From: Bacteroidetes bacterium OLB12
GTDB taxonomy: Bacteria > Bacteroidota > Bacteroidia > Cytophagales > Cyclobacteriaceae
Length of the DNA stretch: 64,000 nt
Assembly (NCBI GenBank): GCA_001567185.1
Contig: LNFR01000110.1
Span: forward strand, 159,388-223,387
Direction of reading: 5' to 3'
Part shown: one piece after another, positions 28,092 through 38,462 of the stretch
How the letters are laid out: each line of letters opens with the position of its first letter
Numbering within the stretch: position 1 is the first letter of the stretch
Notes under the pieces: model-generated
The model's database searches: none
What the model was told of the DNA's origin: nothing
Seen by the model: the letters and a program-made list of their open reading frames with translations, nothing else
Program-made: the position numbers and the translations under genes

Positions 28092-28670
28092 CTAAAAGCC
28101 ATGCTCATTTAGTTGGTGGCCAGGTAATCGAAAGAGGATTGAAAACTGGATTACCCGGCTTCTTTGTTTAAATATGTCGCGGTTGTCTTCAATGAGATTG
28201 GTAATACCCAGATTGTACCGTGCTCCTATTCCAACAACGTCAGAGAAATAGTATTCTGCGCCCATCACTACAGCAAAATCATCTTTTCCTAAATAGTCTT
28301 TATTACCCACAAAGAAACTGACCTGAGGTCCTGCCAGAATGTTAAAATTCCTCTCAGGATGGAATTTGGCAAGTAATCCAATACTAATAAATTTTAATCG
28401 ATCGGGATCAACAGAGCCATTGGCATCAGAATAACCCCCATGGCCTATTATAGAATAACTAGCCTCAATCTGGCTTGCAAGTTTTTTTAATTGCACACTG
28501 GTTACAGATATACCAATGTGAGGGGCGAAAATTTGTTCAGGTGTTACTCGAAGATTTTGTTGTTGCCACACTTGCCATGCAATATTTCCACCCACTCGCA
28601 AACCAAAGGTTTGCGCAATACAAGGTTGTAACCAGGTAATAAAAAGGATAAAGAGGAATGGAAATCGCAT
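28092..28670 (-). CDS. PorT-like outer-membrane beta-barrel protein
   Basis: A 192-residue protein with a signal peptide (FLFILFITWLQPCIAQ) and an eight-strand barrel pattern. LRVGGNIAWQVW, the middle FNILAGPQVSFFVGNKDYLG and VVGIGARYNLGITNLIED are typical of the PorT/outer-membrane beta-barrel family of Bacteroidota. PorT itself belongs to the type IX secretion set, but most family members are uncharacterised, so no T9SS role is claimed. It stands alone between dnaK and prfC. Confidence 0.78.
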   Translation of the reverse strand: MRFPFLFILFITWLQPCIAQTFGLRVGGNIAWQVWQQQNLRVTPEQIFAPHIGISVTSVQLKKLASQIEASYSIIGHGGYSDANGSVDPDRLKFISIGLLAKFHPERNFNILAGPQVSFFVGNKDYLGKDDFAVVMGAEYYFSDVVGIGARYNLGITNLIEDNRDIFKQRSRVIQFSILFRLPGHQLNEHGF

Positions 28671-28799
28671 GTTCCAATTTGCAAATTTTCATAAAAATCT
28701 AAAACAATTCTTACGAATCTAACGCCTGATACTTGAGCATTAAAGCAATACGCATTTGGACATCTTTAATGGATGCAAGCATAAACAATCACTTTTCAG

Positions 28800-28807
28800 T
28801 ACTTTTG
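28800..28807 (+). promoter_or_regulatory. Candidate -7 element TACTTTTG upstream of prfC
   Basis: Exact TAnnTTTG match, 11 bp before the prfC ATG at 28819. The -33 position lacks TTTG. The placement implies a very short leader. Confidence 0.45.
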
Positions 28808-28818
28808 CGCCCTTAATT

Positions 28819-30402
28819 ATGACACTCGAACAGGAAATAGCCAAGCGCAGAACGTTTGGAATTATCAGCCACCCCGATGCGGGAAAAACCACCCTTACCG
28901 AAAAGCTGTTGCTTTTTGGTGGGGCCATTCAAAAGGCTGGTGCAGTAAAATCATCTAAGATAAAAGACCATGCCCGCAGCGACTGGATGGAGATTGAAAA
29001 GCAGCGGGGTATATCGGTGGCTACTTCGGTAATGGGTTTTAATTATAAAGACATCAAGATCAATTTGCTGGATACACCCGGCCACCAGGATTTTGCCGAA
29101 GACACTTACCGCACACTTACTGCGGTGGATAGTGTGATTATGGTTATTGATTGTGTGAAGGGTGTTGAAACCCAAACCGAAAAACTGATGGAAGTGTGCC
29201 GGATGCGCAATACCCCGGTTTTATGTTTTATTAATAAGCTGGATCGGGAAGGGCGCGATCCGTTTGAGTTGCTGGACGAAGTGGAGGAGAAGCTGAATAT
29301 AAAAGTACGACCACTCAGTTGGCCCATAAGCATGGGCAAAACCTTTAAAGGGGTTTATAACCTGTATGAAAAAACGTTGCAGCTGTTTACAGCCAGCAAA
29401 GTAACGGTAGAGGAGGGCATTGAGATTTCCGATATTCACAATGAACAACTGGATAACCTGGTGGGCGAGAGTTATGCCAACCAGTTACGGGCCGATGTAG
29501 AGTTGATTGAAGGTGTGTATCCTCCATTTGATGTAGAAGATTACCTGGCCGGAAAAGTAGCTCCGGTATTTTTTGGAAGCGCGGTGAACAACTTTGGTGT
29601 AAAGGAGTTGCTGGATACATTTATCCGCATAGCGCCTCCGCCTGTTCCGCGCGAAACAACGGTGCGCGAAATAAAACCGGAGGAAAATAAGTTTACGGGT
29701 TTCATTTTTAAGATTCATGCCAACATGGATCCGAAGCATCGTAATCGCATTGCTTTCTTGCGCGTGTGTTCAGGTAAGTTTGAACGCGCCACCAATTACC
29801 ACCACGTACGGCAAGACAAAGGCATTCGGTTTTCAAATGCAACTGCGTTTATGGCGCAAGACCGCGAAACTGTGGATGAAGCCTGGCCGGGTGATATTGT
29901 AGGTTTATACGATACCGGTAACTTGAAAATTGGCGATACCCTTACAGATGGTGAGAAGCTGATGTATACAGGTATTCCAAGTTTTTCGCCTGAGATTTTT
30001 AAAGAGGTGATAAACAAAGATGCCATGAAGACCAAGCAACTGGAAAAGGGGTTGCTGCAATTAATGGAAGAAGGCGTGGCCCAGTTGTTTACCTACGAAT
30101 TAGGAAAACGAAAAGTAGTGGGGGTGGTGGGTGCCCTGCAATTTGAAGTAATTCAATTCCGGTTAAAGAATGAATACGGTGCTTCAGTAGAATTTACCGG
30201 CCAGAATATTTACAAAGCATGCTGGATCAGCAGTAAAAACCCAAAGAAGTTGCAAGAGTTTATAGATTCAAAACAACGGCACATTGCCCGCGATAAGGAT
30301 GATAAGCTGGTGTTTATGGCTGAATCACGAGCGTGGCTGCAAATGGTACAGGATAATTTTCCTGAAATCAACTTCCACTTTACAAGTGAGTTTAAGGATT
30401 GA
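28819..30402 (+). CDS. prfC: Peptide chain release factor 3
   Basis: RF3 GTPase, which removes RF1/RF2 from the ribosome after termination. From the ATG at 28819 ([20 protein letters not shown]) it is 527 residues, the normal length. G1 is HPDAGKTTL, the G3 region is DTPGHQDF, and G4 is NKLD. The EF-Tu-like domain 2 and the C-terminal RF3 domain ([20 protein letters not shown]) follow. An upstream in-frame extension to 28756 is discarded because homology starts at 28819. Confidence 0.96.
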   Translation: MTLEQEIAKRRTFGIISHPDAGKTTLTEKLLLFGGAIQKAGAVKSSKIKDHARSDWMEIEKQRGISVATSVMGFNYKDIKINLLDTPGHQDFAEDTYRTLTAVDSVIMVIDCVKGVETQTEKLMEVCRMRNTPVLCFINKLDREGRDPFELLDEVEEKLNIKVRPLSWPISMGKTFKGVYNLYEKTLQLFTASKVTVEEGIEISDIHNEQLDNLVGESYANQLRADVELIEGVYPPFDVEDYLAGKVAPVFFGSAVNNFGVKELLDTFIRIAPPPVPRETTVREIKPEENKFTGFIFKIHANMDPKHRNRIAFLRVCSGKFERATNYHHVRQDKGIRFSNATAFMAQDRETVDEAWPGDIVGLYDTGNLKIGDTLTDGEKLMYTGIPSFSPEIFKEVINKDAMKTKQLEKGLLQLMEEGVAQLFTYELGKRKVVGVVGALQFEVIQFRLKNEYGASVEFTGQNIYKACWISSKNPKKLQEFIDSKQRHIARDKDDKLVFMAESRAWLQMVQDNFPEINFHFTSEFKD

Positions 30403-30404
30403 GA

Positions 30405-31289
30405 TTACTTCTGGGTAGTGTAGTGATACAACAGCTCGGACACATTGGCCATAGCCTCTATTCCCGCTGTTTCATCTTTTAAACCTTTTGATAAAAGTAC
30501 CAGCACATACTTTTTACCATCCGGTAAAAACACAATGCCGCTATCGTGATGCACACCGGTAATAAAACCCGTTTTGTGGGCAACCTTTACATTGGCGGGA
30601 AGTTTGGCAGGTATAATGTCATTAAACTTCTGATCAAGCAAAATATCCATCATGGCCATGCTGGCTTCTTCATTTACAATTTCTTCTTTATCTATTTTTT
30701 CAAAAAGCAACATCAGATCATACGCAGTTACCTGGTTGTTCATGCCGGCTTCATAAGCCTTGGTATCTTCCACACCTCGTAAAATCTGAATATCATTGGC
30801 GCCCATGGCCCGCATGGTTTGATTTACATTCTTTGCATCTACCAGTTCTACAATCAGGTTGGTGGCCAGGTTGCTGCTGATTATTATCATGTCGTGCATT
30901 AATGAATATACCGTTCTTTTTTCACCGATGTGATCATAAATTAATGTGTCGCTATCTGATTCGCGTGTAATGGAGTAGGGGCTACCATCCAGGATACTGA
31001 TAAATTCATTTTTGATCAGGATGGAATCTTTCAATGAAAATTTACCGGCTGCTGCCTGCCGGTACACCTCCACCATTACCGGTGTTTTCATGGTGCTGGC
31101 GGCATGAAACAACTCGTGTTCATTAATCAAAATTTCATCACCTGTTATCAAATCTTTATAAGCCAGCGCAAACGTTCCGGTTGGCTTACTTAATATTTCC
31201 TGAATTTGTTGAATGGTTTCTGTTCGATCGGGTTTAGGAGAGCAGCCAATTAAAAGTAGAATTCCGGATATTAGAAAAACGCAGCGCAT
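30405..31289 (-). CDS. Class A beta-lactamase-like serine hydrolase, lipoprotein
   Basis: A 294-residue lipoprotein (lipobox LLIGCS) of the penicillin-recognising serine-hydrolase fold. It has the catalytic STMK (Ser65, Lys68), an S-x-N motif (SSN, 138-140) and KTG (239-241). The omega-loop segment RGVEDTKAYEAG contains acidic residues, but the classical E-x-x-L-N of true class A enzymes is not evident, so activity against antibiotics is doubtful. Such Bacteroidota proteins are usually annotated simply as serine hydrolases. The stop codon is 2 bp beyond the convergent prfC stop. Confidence 0.85.
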   Translation of the reverse strand: MRCVFLISGILLLIGCSPKPDRTETIQQIQEILSKPTGTFALAYKDLITGDEILINEHELFHAASTMKTPVMVEVYRQAAAGKFSLKDSILIKNEFISILDGSPYSITRESDSDTLIYDHIGEKRTVYSLMHDMIIISSNLATNLIVELVDAKNVNQTMRAMGANDIQILRGVEDTKAYEAGMNNQVTAYDLMLLFEKIDKEEIVNEEASMAMMDILLDQKFNDIIPAKLPANVKVAHKTGFITGVHHDSGIVFLPDGKKYVLVLLSKGLKDETAGIEAMANVSELLYHYTTQK

Positions 31290-31337
31290 GGGATAAACTT
31301 TGATAGTAGATAACCTGAACCTAAATTACAAGGTTTT

Positions 31338-32021
31338 ATGTTGAATCCGATACAAATTTTATACGAAGACAATCATTTGCTGGCAATTAACAAACCCGCG
31401 GGCGTGTTGGTGCAGGGCGATGCAACAGGTGATGTGCCGTTGGTTGAGTTGGGGAAGGATTACATTAAACACAAATACAACAAACCGGGTGCAGTATTTC
31501 TGGGTGTGGTGCACCGGTTAGATCGGCCGGTTAGTGGCGTGGTAATTTTTGCCCGTACCTCTAAAGCATTGGCCCGTATGAACGAACTCTTTCGTGAAAA
31601 GGAAACACGCAAAACCTATTGGGCGCTGGTAAAAGCAAAACCAACACAACCGCAGGGCACCTTAGTGCATTGGCTGGTAAAAAATGAGCAGAAGAATAAA
31701 ACAACTGCCCATACCAGTTCACATGCAGGCGGTTTAAAGTCAGAGTTGCATTATAAATTTTTAGCATCAAGAGGAGGTATGCATTTGCTGGAGGTAAACC
31801 CTGTTACAGGACGGCCGCATCAAATTCGGGTACAATTGGCCAGTATTGGCTGCCCGATTGCAGGAGACTTAAAGTATGGATTTGATCAGGCATTGCCAGA
31901 TGCAAGCATTGGCCTGCATGCGCGTAGCCTGGCGTTTACACATCCGGTTCAGAAAAACAATCTGCTTGTTAAGGCCGCTTTGCCCGCAACCACATGGTGG
32001 CAACCCTTTGAAGGTTTGTAA
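31338..32021 (+). CDS. RluA-family pseudouridine synthase
   Basis: A 227-residue pseudouridine synthase acting on rRNA or tRNA. The catalytic HRLDRPVSG motif carries the nucleophilic Asp. The opening ILYEDNHLLAINKPAGVLVQ, the central KTYWALV and the VNPVTGRPHQIRVQLASIGC segment are all standard for the RluA group. No N-terminal S4 RNA-binding domain is present, so it is of the short RluA/TruC type. The target uridine cannot be assigned. Confidence 0.93.
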   Translation: MLNPIQILYEDNHLLAINKPAGVLVQGDATGDVPLVELGKDYIKHKYNKPGAVFLGVVHRLDRPVSGVVIFARTSKALARMNELFREKETRKTYWALVKAKPTQPQGTLVHWLVKNEQKNKTTAHTSSHAGGLKSELHYKFLASRGGMHLLEVNPVTGRPHQIRVQLASIGCPIAGDLKYGFDQALPDASIGLHARSLAFTHPVQKNNLLVKAALPATTWWQPFEGL

Positions 32022-32070
32022 AAGGTTGCCTGTTTGTCCAACTTTATTTACAATATTTTACAGAAATGCG

Positions 32071-32102
32071 TTTGGTACAATGAAAATTGGTTTATTGATT
32101 TG
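32071..32102 (+). promoter_or_regulatory. Candidate promoter for the outer-membrane gene at 32124
   Basis: TTTG at 32071-32074 is followed after 20 bases by TTGATTTG at 32095-32102, which has one mismatch to TAnnTTTG (T at position 2). It lies 21 bp before the ATG. Confidence 0.4.
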
Positions 32103-32123
32103 CGTTAAATTAAAATTAGCGTT

Positions 32124-32649
32124 ATGAAAAAAATTGGTATTTCTAGTGGTAGTTGGATTAGTTTCAGTTAGCTCCTATCAGGCATCGGCACAATTTGCAA
32201 AAGGAGATAATCTGGTGAATTTAGGTATTGGAGTAAACTCCTATTATAATGGAGGTATTCCAATCGGTGCCTCTTATGAGTATGGCATAACAGAGGATAT
32301 TAGTGTTGGTGTTGGAGTTGATTATTTGTCGTATCGGTATAATTATGGAGCCAGCCGTTATGGTTTCAATATCTTTTATCTGGGTGCCAGAGGGTCGTAC
32401 CATTTCAACAGGCTGTTTAATCTTAATGTAGAAGAGCTTGATATTTATGGCGGTGCACAGTTGGGTTACAGGAGTTTTACCTGGAAGGATGATTTTGGGG
32501 GATCGGCAGGTGATACGTATGGAAGTGGTGTGTTCTTTGGAATACATGCCGGAGCTCGCTATTATTTCAAGCCCGGTTTGGGTGCATTCCTCGAATTGGG
32601 TGCCGGAGGATCTGGCAATGCCCGCCTGGGTGTAGCTTTTAAGTTTTAA
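32124..32649 (+). CDS. Outer-membrane beta-barrel protein, frameshift in signal peptide
   Basis: From the ATG at 32124 the sequence reads MKK and then breaks in an A7 run (32127-32133). With six A's it continues as LVFLVVVGLVSVSSYQASAQ, a perfect signal peptide. The mature part of about 150 residues is a small barrel (GVGVDYLSYRYN, YLGARGSYHFNRLFNL, YGGAQLGYRSFTW) ending in a terminal aromatic (GVAFKF). It resembles OmpW-like or outer-membrane beta-barrel family proteins. The function is unknown. A hairpin element follows immediately. Confidence 0.82.
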
Positions 32650-32666
32650 CAACACTCAAGTTTAAG

Positions 32667-32798
32667 AAGAGGCTGTCTCAAAAGTTGTAATAAGAGCGCG
32701 TGTCATTCCGGCCTTGTGCCAGAATCCCATCGGGTGCCACAGAATTAAGATTGCGGAATAAATCCTCGATGACAGAGCGACCTTTGGGACAGCCTCTT
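32667..32798. repeat. MITE-like element or long terminator with inverted terminal repeats
   Basis: The 132-bp element is bounded by imperfect inverted repeats: left AAGAGGCTGTCTCAAAAG (32667-32684), right CCTTTGGGACAGCCTCTT (32781-32798), matching 16 of 18. Inside are a nested inverted pair GTCAT (32702) / ATGAC (32769) and a small stem GGCC-TTGT-GCC-type around 32710. T-rich sequence follows the right arm. It could be a non-autonomous mobile element that now also ends transcription of the upstream barrel gene. Only one copy is visible in the window. Confidence 0.6.
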
Positions 32799-32868
32799 TT
32801 TCTTTTTAGGGGCACTGTCTTATCTAATGTAGTTTGGCATATTAGAAATTAGCCCGAACTTTCCGCTT

Positions 32869-33171
32869 ATGAGTTGGATAACCCGGTTACAGGAACGCTG
32901 GAAAGTAAAAAGCGTATTTCAGGTAATTATCATACTTGTTGTTTTTGCCTGCACGGGGTTTACCGTATTGCTTATTAAGCGGCCTTTGTTTGCGTATTGG
33001 TTTGCCGATGGAGAGGTTCCGCTGCTGGCAAACATCGCCTATTGGATTCTCATTTTCCCTGTCTATAATGCATTCCTGTTGTTTTATGGATTTGTCTTTG
33101 GCCAGTTCAGATTTTTTTGGGATTTTGAGAAACGATTTTTTGCCCGATTATTTTCAAACTTTAAAAAATAA
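32869..33171 (+). CDS. Small membrane protein (DUF6787-like)
   Basis: A 100-residue protein with two hydrophobic helices (VIIILVVFACTGFTVLLI and YWILIFPVYNAFLLFYGFVF) and an aromatic/basic C-terminus (FFWDFEKRFFARLFS). The opening SWITRLQERWKVKSVFQV looks like a small conserved Bacteroidota family that I recall as DUF6787; this is not certain. The gene lies 11 bp ahead of a lipoprotein gene, probably in one transcript. No function is known. Confidence 0.7.
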   Translation: MSWITRLQERWKVKSVFQVIIILVVFACTGFTVLLIKRPLFAYWFADGEVPLLANIAYWILIFPVYNAFLLFYGFVFGQFRFFWDFEKRFFARLFSNFKK

Positions 33172-33182
33172 ACCTGATTTCT

Positions 33183-33689
33183 ATGAAGAAGCTTATTTAT
33201 TCATTGGTTGCGCTTGGCATGGTTGCCTGCTCTGGCCCTAAGTACACGGCAAGTTTTAATAATGTGAATGCAACTGTTCCTTATTATGCTGCCAAGTCAA
33301 CAGAAGCCCCTGCGCCTGTTAATCCGAACGAGTTAATAGCAAGTACATCCGAAACCCCGGTGGTATTAGCTACGGAAACGGCCCTGGTTGCAGCACCAGC
33401 TGTAGCAAAAGCCTATTCGGAGATGACAAAAGCAGAACGCAAAGACCTGCGTAAACAGCTTCGGTCCGAGATTAAGTCGATAGTGAAAGACCAGAAGATG
33501 AATAAAAAGATGGGTGTTGAATCGGCTGCGGCCAGCAAGGGTATGGACAATGACCTAAAACTGGCTGCTATTTTTGGAGCCGTGGGTTTTGTTGCAATGT
33601 TAATCGGTGGCAATGTGTTTTGGATAATTGGCGGTATTGCTCTGATTATTGGTGTGGTATTCTTTGTAAAATGGCTGGTGCGGCAGTAA
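33183..33689 (+). CDS. Lipoprotein with C-terminal membrane helices
   Basis: A 168-residue protein with a lipobox (LGMVACSG), a low-complexity Ala/Pro/Thr-rich linker, a charged coiled-coil-like segment (MTKAERKDLRKQLRSEIKSI) and two closely spaced C-terminal hydrophobic helices (LAAIFGAVGFVAMLIGG, FWIIGGIALIIGVVFFVKWL). A lipoprotein anchor combined with hydrophobic helices is unusual, though small Bacteroidota envelope proteins of this shape occur. The function is unknown. Confidence 0.7.
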   Translation: MKKLIYSLVALGMVACSGPKYTASFNNVNATVPYYAAKSTEAPAPVNPNELIASTSETPVVLATETALVAAPAVAKAYSEMTKAERKDLRKQLRSEIKSIVKDQKMNKKMGVESAAASKGMDNDLKLAAIFGAVGFVAMLIGGNVFWIIGGIALIIGVVFFVKWLVRQ

Positions 33690-33710
33690 AAGCCATTACC
33701 TGTAGAAATA

Positions 33711-33740
33711 AAAAAACCCGGTTAACAAGCCGGGTTTTTT
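33711..33740. terminator. Bidirectional intrinsic terminator
   Basis: Perfect 11-bp arms AAAAAACCCGG / CCGGGTTTTTT with an 8-base loop, between convergent genes (lipoprotein on plus, atpC on minus). A/T runs on both sides allow termination in both directions. Confidence 0.9.
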
Positions 33741-33760
33741 ATTACCAAAAAATTATCAGC

Positions 33761-34006
33761 TTAATCCTGTAGGCCATCGGCCAGGAGGATCACTTTATTC
33801 TTCAACACTTCTACTACACCACCGGTAATACGAACCTGTTCCGATAATTCTTTCGATTTATATTCTACCACACCATCTTTTAACAAACTAACCAATGGTG
33901 CGTGGTCATTTAAAATCTGAAACGAACCATCTGCTCCCGGAAAGGTAGCCACCGTAACTTCGCCTTCGAAGATTTTCTTTTCAGGTGTTATTATTTCTAA
34001 ATGCAT
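33761..34006 (-). CDS. atpC: ATP synthase F1 epsilon subunit
   Basis: An 81-residue epsilon subunit limited to the N-terminal beta-sandwich domain (MHLEIITPEKKIFEGEVTVA, then FPGADGSFQILNDHAPLVS). The C-terminal helical hairpin of longer homologues is missing, as is normal in Bacteroidota. The ATG at 34006 is chosen because the longer frame starts within the heptamer repeat tract. It follows atpD by about 78 bp; the remaining ATP synthase genes are elsewhere. Confidence 0.93.
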   Translation of the reverse strand: MHLEIITPEKKIFEGEVTVATFPGADGSFQILNDHAPLVSLLKDGVVEYKSKELSEQVRITGGVVEVLKNKVILLADGLQD

Positions 34007-34014
34007 TTTATTCA

Positions 34015-34079
34015 ATTCAAGATTCAAGATTCAAGATTCAAGATTCAAATTGCGTGTTCACAATTTTGAATCTTGAATT
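34015..34079. repeat. Heptamer tandem repeat GATTCAA with inverted copies
   Basis: Four exact GATTCAA units run from 34021 to 34048 with a partial unit before them. After a 17-base spacer, inverted copies TTGAATC (34066-34072) and TTGAATT (34073-34079) follow. The tract fills the atpD-atpC gap and can fold into a long AU-rich hairpin in the mRNA, which could set the beta:epsilon ratio. Repeat-number slippage is expected here. Confidence 0.85.
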
Positions 34080-34084
34080 TTAAA

Positions 34085-35593
<1,509 letters not shown>

Positions 35594-35663
35594 TTATCAG
35601 AATTTTAAGATTATTACTTGGGTTGTGGATTTATTAACCGTTACAGGCCAAAAAATCCGGACG

Positions 35664-35694
35664 CAAAAGTAGTTTTTTGCAGGGTTAATACAAA
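35664..35694 (-). promoter_or_regulatory. Consensus Bacteroidota promoter of atpD-atpC
   Basis: On the minus strand, TTTG, exactly 19 bases, then TACTTTTG (TAnnTTTG). It is the best promoter match in the window. Transcription would start near 35657, giving a leader of about 65 bases before the atpD ATG. Confidence 0.75.
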
Positions 35695-35785
35695 CAGCCA
35701 CCGGATGTTTTATTCAACACCCAGGCGAGTAGAAAATTGATTTCAGTTATTTGAATATCAGTTTGTTAACCGAATGGAGGGCCTC

Positions 35786-37009
35786 TCAAGCACTCATCAG
35801 CTCAATCCGGAAAGTGGTACCCAGGTTTTCCTCGGATGATTTTACATAAATTTTACCCTCGTGGTACATTTCGATGATGCGTTTGGCCAATGCTAATCCA
35901 AGTCCCCAACCCCGTTTTTTTGTAGTGAACCCGGGCCTAAACACATTTGGTACCATTGGCTTGGGGATGCCTTTACCAGTATCGGAAATATCAATGAACA
36001 CTTTGTAATCGCTGCCGCGAAGAATCTTAATGGCAATTGTTCCGGAGCTACCCATGGCATCTACGGCATTCTTGCACAAATTCTCTACCACCCACTCGAA
36101 TAAAGGGGCATGTACGCGGGCTTCAATAGTTTCGGAAAGGGTATAAACTTCAAAATTTATTTTAGAGGATACCCGGGGTTGCAGGTAGCCCACTACGTTG
36201 TTTACCAAATGGTACACATTTTCATCTTTTAAAACGGGGGTAGAACCGATGCTGGAGAAACGTTCGGTAACAATGCGCAGTTTGTGCACGTCTTTATCCA
36301 GTTCATCCACAATACCTTTGTTTTTGATATGCGGATCTTCGCGCAATACTTCAATCCAGGCCATGAGCGAGGAAAGAGGAGTACCCAACTGGTGTGCAGT
36401 TTCTTTTGCTAACCCCACCCATACCTGGTTTTGTTCGGCTGTGCGCGAATAATTGAATGCTAAATAGGAGATAAACCCAAAAATGGCGAGTACTGAAAGT
36501 TGGATGTAGGGGAAGGTAATGAGCTGAGAGAGTAAAGCTGAGTTTTTGTAGTACAGTTTTTGGGTTCCAAATACTTCGTTATTAACTGTAGGATCACGCA
36601 ATTCAATAGTAATCGGTTCATACGCTTCATTCATGGACATGATTTCCCGATCAAGCTGATCTTTAATTTTTTTATTACTCTGTGTCGAATCAATGGTAAC
36701 GTTGCGTGTGTAAACAATTTCGCCTGAGTCATTCACCAGAATAATCGGAATAGAATGATTTTTATTAATGATTTCCTCAGTAACAAAGAGTACGTTGGTG
36801 TTAAAATCTTCTACAATGGCATACTCCATTGCTTTGGCAAATAACTCTACCTGTTGTTTTTCTCTTTCTTTCAGTTGGCTTACCAAGCGGTTGGTATAAT
36901 ATATGGATCCGATACTAATCAACACCGATACCACCAGAATAACCCATTTCAGTTTGGTGTTATCCTGGTAAAAATCCATGGAAGCCGGTAAAGGGATTTT
37001 CTTAGCCAT
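35786..37009 (-). CDS. Membrane sensor histidine kinase
   Basis: From the ATG at 37009 (MAKKIPLPASMDF) about 407 residues. Helix one (VILVVSVLISIGSIYYT) and helix two (IQLSVLAIFGFISYLAFNY) frame a periplasmic sensor region of about 140 residues. The H-box AKETAHQLGTPLSSLMAW carries the phospho-accepting His. The ATPase region has the N-box (VVENLCKNAVDAMG), G1 (DISDTGKGIPK) and G2 (GWGLGLALAKRIIEMYH). No HAMP domain is evident. No response regulator gene is nearby, so it is an orphan kinase. Confidence 0.9.
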   Translation of the reverse strand: MAKKIPLPASMDFYQDNTKLKWVILVVSVLISIGSIYYTNRLVSQLKEREKQQVELFAKAMEYAIVEDFNTNVLFVTEEIINKNHSIPIILVNDSGEIVYTRNVTIDSTQSNKKIKDQLDREIMSMNEAYEPITIELRDPTVNNEVFGTQKLYYKNSALLSQLITFPYIQLSVLAIFGFISYLAFNYSRTAEQNQVWVGLAKETAHQLGTPLSSLMAWIEVLREDPHIKNKGIVDELDKDVHKLRIVTERFSSIGSTPVLKDENVYHLVNNVVGYLQPRVSSKINFEVYTLSETIEARVHAPLFEWVVENLCKNAVDAMGSSGTIAIKILRGSDYKVFIDISDTGKGIPKPMVPNVFRPGFTTKKRGWGLGLALAKRIIEMYHEGKIYVKSSEENLGTTFRIELMSA

Positions 37010-37052
37010 TGGGGCTTGGAAATTAGTTAAAAAGTGGATTACCTGAAAAGCA

Positions 37053-37080
37053 ACATGCCCCAAACAACGTTGAGGCATGT
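37053..37080 (-). terminator. Hairpin downstream of the ABC exporter operon
   Basis: CATGCCCCAA / TTGAGGCATG arms with one mismatch and a short loop, 39 bp after the permease stop codon and before the histidine kinase start. There is no clean T run, so it may be weak. Confidence 0.5.
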
Positions 37081-37118
37081 ATTCGAAGTATTAGGGGTAG
37101 ATGCTTTAGGTAATTGGG

Positions 37119-38450
37119 CTACCCTTTTTGCATAAACCACCTGGCCAAAACCTTGTAGCTCACTTTGGTACCTGTCATTAAAATTCCAACGCGGTAAATT
37201 CTGCCGGCCACCCAGGTAGTTAGTAAGAATCCCCCTATCAGCAATACGATTGAGAGTGCCAATTGCCAGTCGGGCACACCAAAAGCAATGCGGCCCACCA
37301 TGGCAACGGGCGATGTAAACGGAATAACCGAAAGCCAGAAACTGATTGGGCCGTGCGGATCGCGTAGAATAAACATGAATAAACCCAAATACCCGATCAG
37401 TAGCGGTATGGTTACCGGAAACTGAAATTGCTGAGCTTCCTGTTGCGAATCAACAGCTGATCCCACAGCCGCAAATAAGGCTCCGTATAACAAATAGCCG
37501 CCTAAGAAATAGAATACAAATACCAATGCAATTTTGGTAAATGGAATTTCGCTTGCACTAACAAGAAACTCTGTAACCTGACCCTGCTGTTGATCCATAG
37601 CCTCTTTAACTTCCGAATCTGGGGCTATCTGCTTGCTTACTTGTTCCATGGCTTGTTGCTGTGGCATTTTAGCTCCGAAATAGCCCATGGTTACTGTTGA
37701 GAGAACCGAAATCAAAACAATCCAGATTGTAAATTGAAGAAGCCCCACCGAGGCAATTCCCAAAATTTTTCCCAACATCAATTGAAAGGGTTTTACGGAT
37801 GAGACAATCACTTCCACAATCTTGGATGTTTTCTCATCTATCACGCCTTGCATAATTTGAATGCCATAGACTAAGACAAACATGTAAATTAAAATACCCA
37901 GGAAAAATCCAAGGCCGTATAATAAGCCGGAACTGCTCGATTTTTCTTCACCGGTTTCGGTAAGATTAAATTGTTTCAGGTTTACAGTTGGTCGCAGGCT
38001 TTTTAGTATTGCTTCATCAATATTATACTCTTTCAGTTTTAAATCCTGAATTTGATGTTCAATACTGGATTTAAGGTTACTTACCTTTTCAATGCTGGGA
38101 TTTTCTTTGGTGTAAAGTACTAATCCTTCCGGCTTGTTGATGTTGAATGCAGGAATATAGAGCAAGCCAAAATCATCCGTTTCATTATAAGCTTTCTTTG
38201 CCTGCTCCAAAGGCATATCAAGCAGTACGAAAGTAAATTGTTTACTATTTTCAAATTTTAACATTTTACTTTCGTCCAACACCTGAATAGTTTCTGCGGT
38301 GGCAGATTCAGCCTCTTTAAGGGCCACATAAAACAGCCCACCGATGATGACCGGAAAAATCAGGGGCACCAATATGGTAGCAATCAAAAATGATTTTTTC
38401 TGTACACGGTTTAAAAACTCGCGTTGTATTATTAACCAGACTTTGCTCAT
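37119..38450 (-). CDS. ABC-2 type exporter permease (NatB/YhaP-like)
   Basis: A 443-residue permease: one N-terminal helix (SFLIATILVPLIFPVIIGGLF), a large extracytoplasmic domain of about 150 residues, then five or six C-terminal helices, with the conserved GIQIMQGVIDEKTSKIVEV segment that contacts the ATPase. The layout is that of the ABC-2/NatB family. It follows its ATPase gene by 12 bp. NatAB exports sodium in Bacillus; the substrate here is unknown. Confidence 0.9.
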   Translation of the reverse strand: MSKVWLIIQREFLNRVQKKSFLIATILVPLIFPVIIGGLFYVALKEAESATAETIQVLDESKMLKFENSKQFTFVLLDMPLEQAKKAYNETDDFGLLYIPAFNINKPEGLVLYTKENPSIEKVSNLKSSIEHQIQDLKLKEYNIDEAILKSLRPTVNLKQFNLTETGEEKSSSSGLLYGLGFFLGILIYMFVLVYGIQIMQGVIDEKTSKIVEVIVSSVKPFQLMLGKILGIASVGLLQFTIWIVLISVLSTVTMGYFGAKMPQQQAMEQVSKQIAPDSEVKEAMDQQQGQVTEFLVSASEIPFTKIALVFVFYFLGGYLLYGALFAAVGSAVDSQQEAQQFQFPVTIPLLIGYLGLFMFILRDPHGPISFWLSVIPFTSPVAMVGRIAFGVPDWQLALSIVLLIGGFLLTTWVAGRIYRVGILMTGTKVSYKVLARWFMQKG

Positions 38451-38462
38451 AATGGGGGTTGC

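Noticed and set aside
30405-31289. Antibiotic-resistance beta-lactamase
   Set aside because: STMK, SxN and KTG motifs fit the fold, but the class A omega-loop E-x-x-L-N is not evident and such lipoproteins are common, uncharacterised serine hydrolases in Bacteroidota.
34007-34027. Longer start of atpC at a TTG
   Set aside because: The extra codons come from the heptamer repeat tract; homology begins at the ATG at 34006.
34015-34079. CRISPR-like array
   Set aside because: The units are 7 bp with no spacers; it is a simple tandem repeat.
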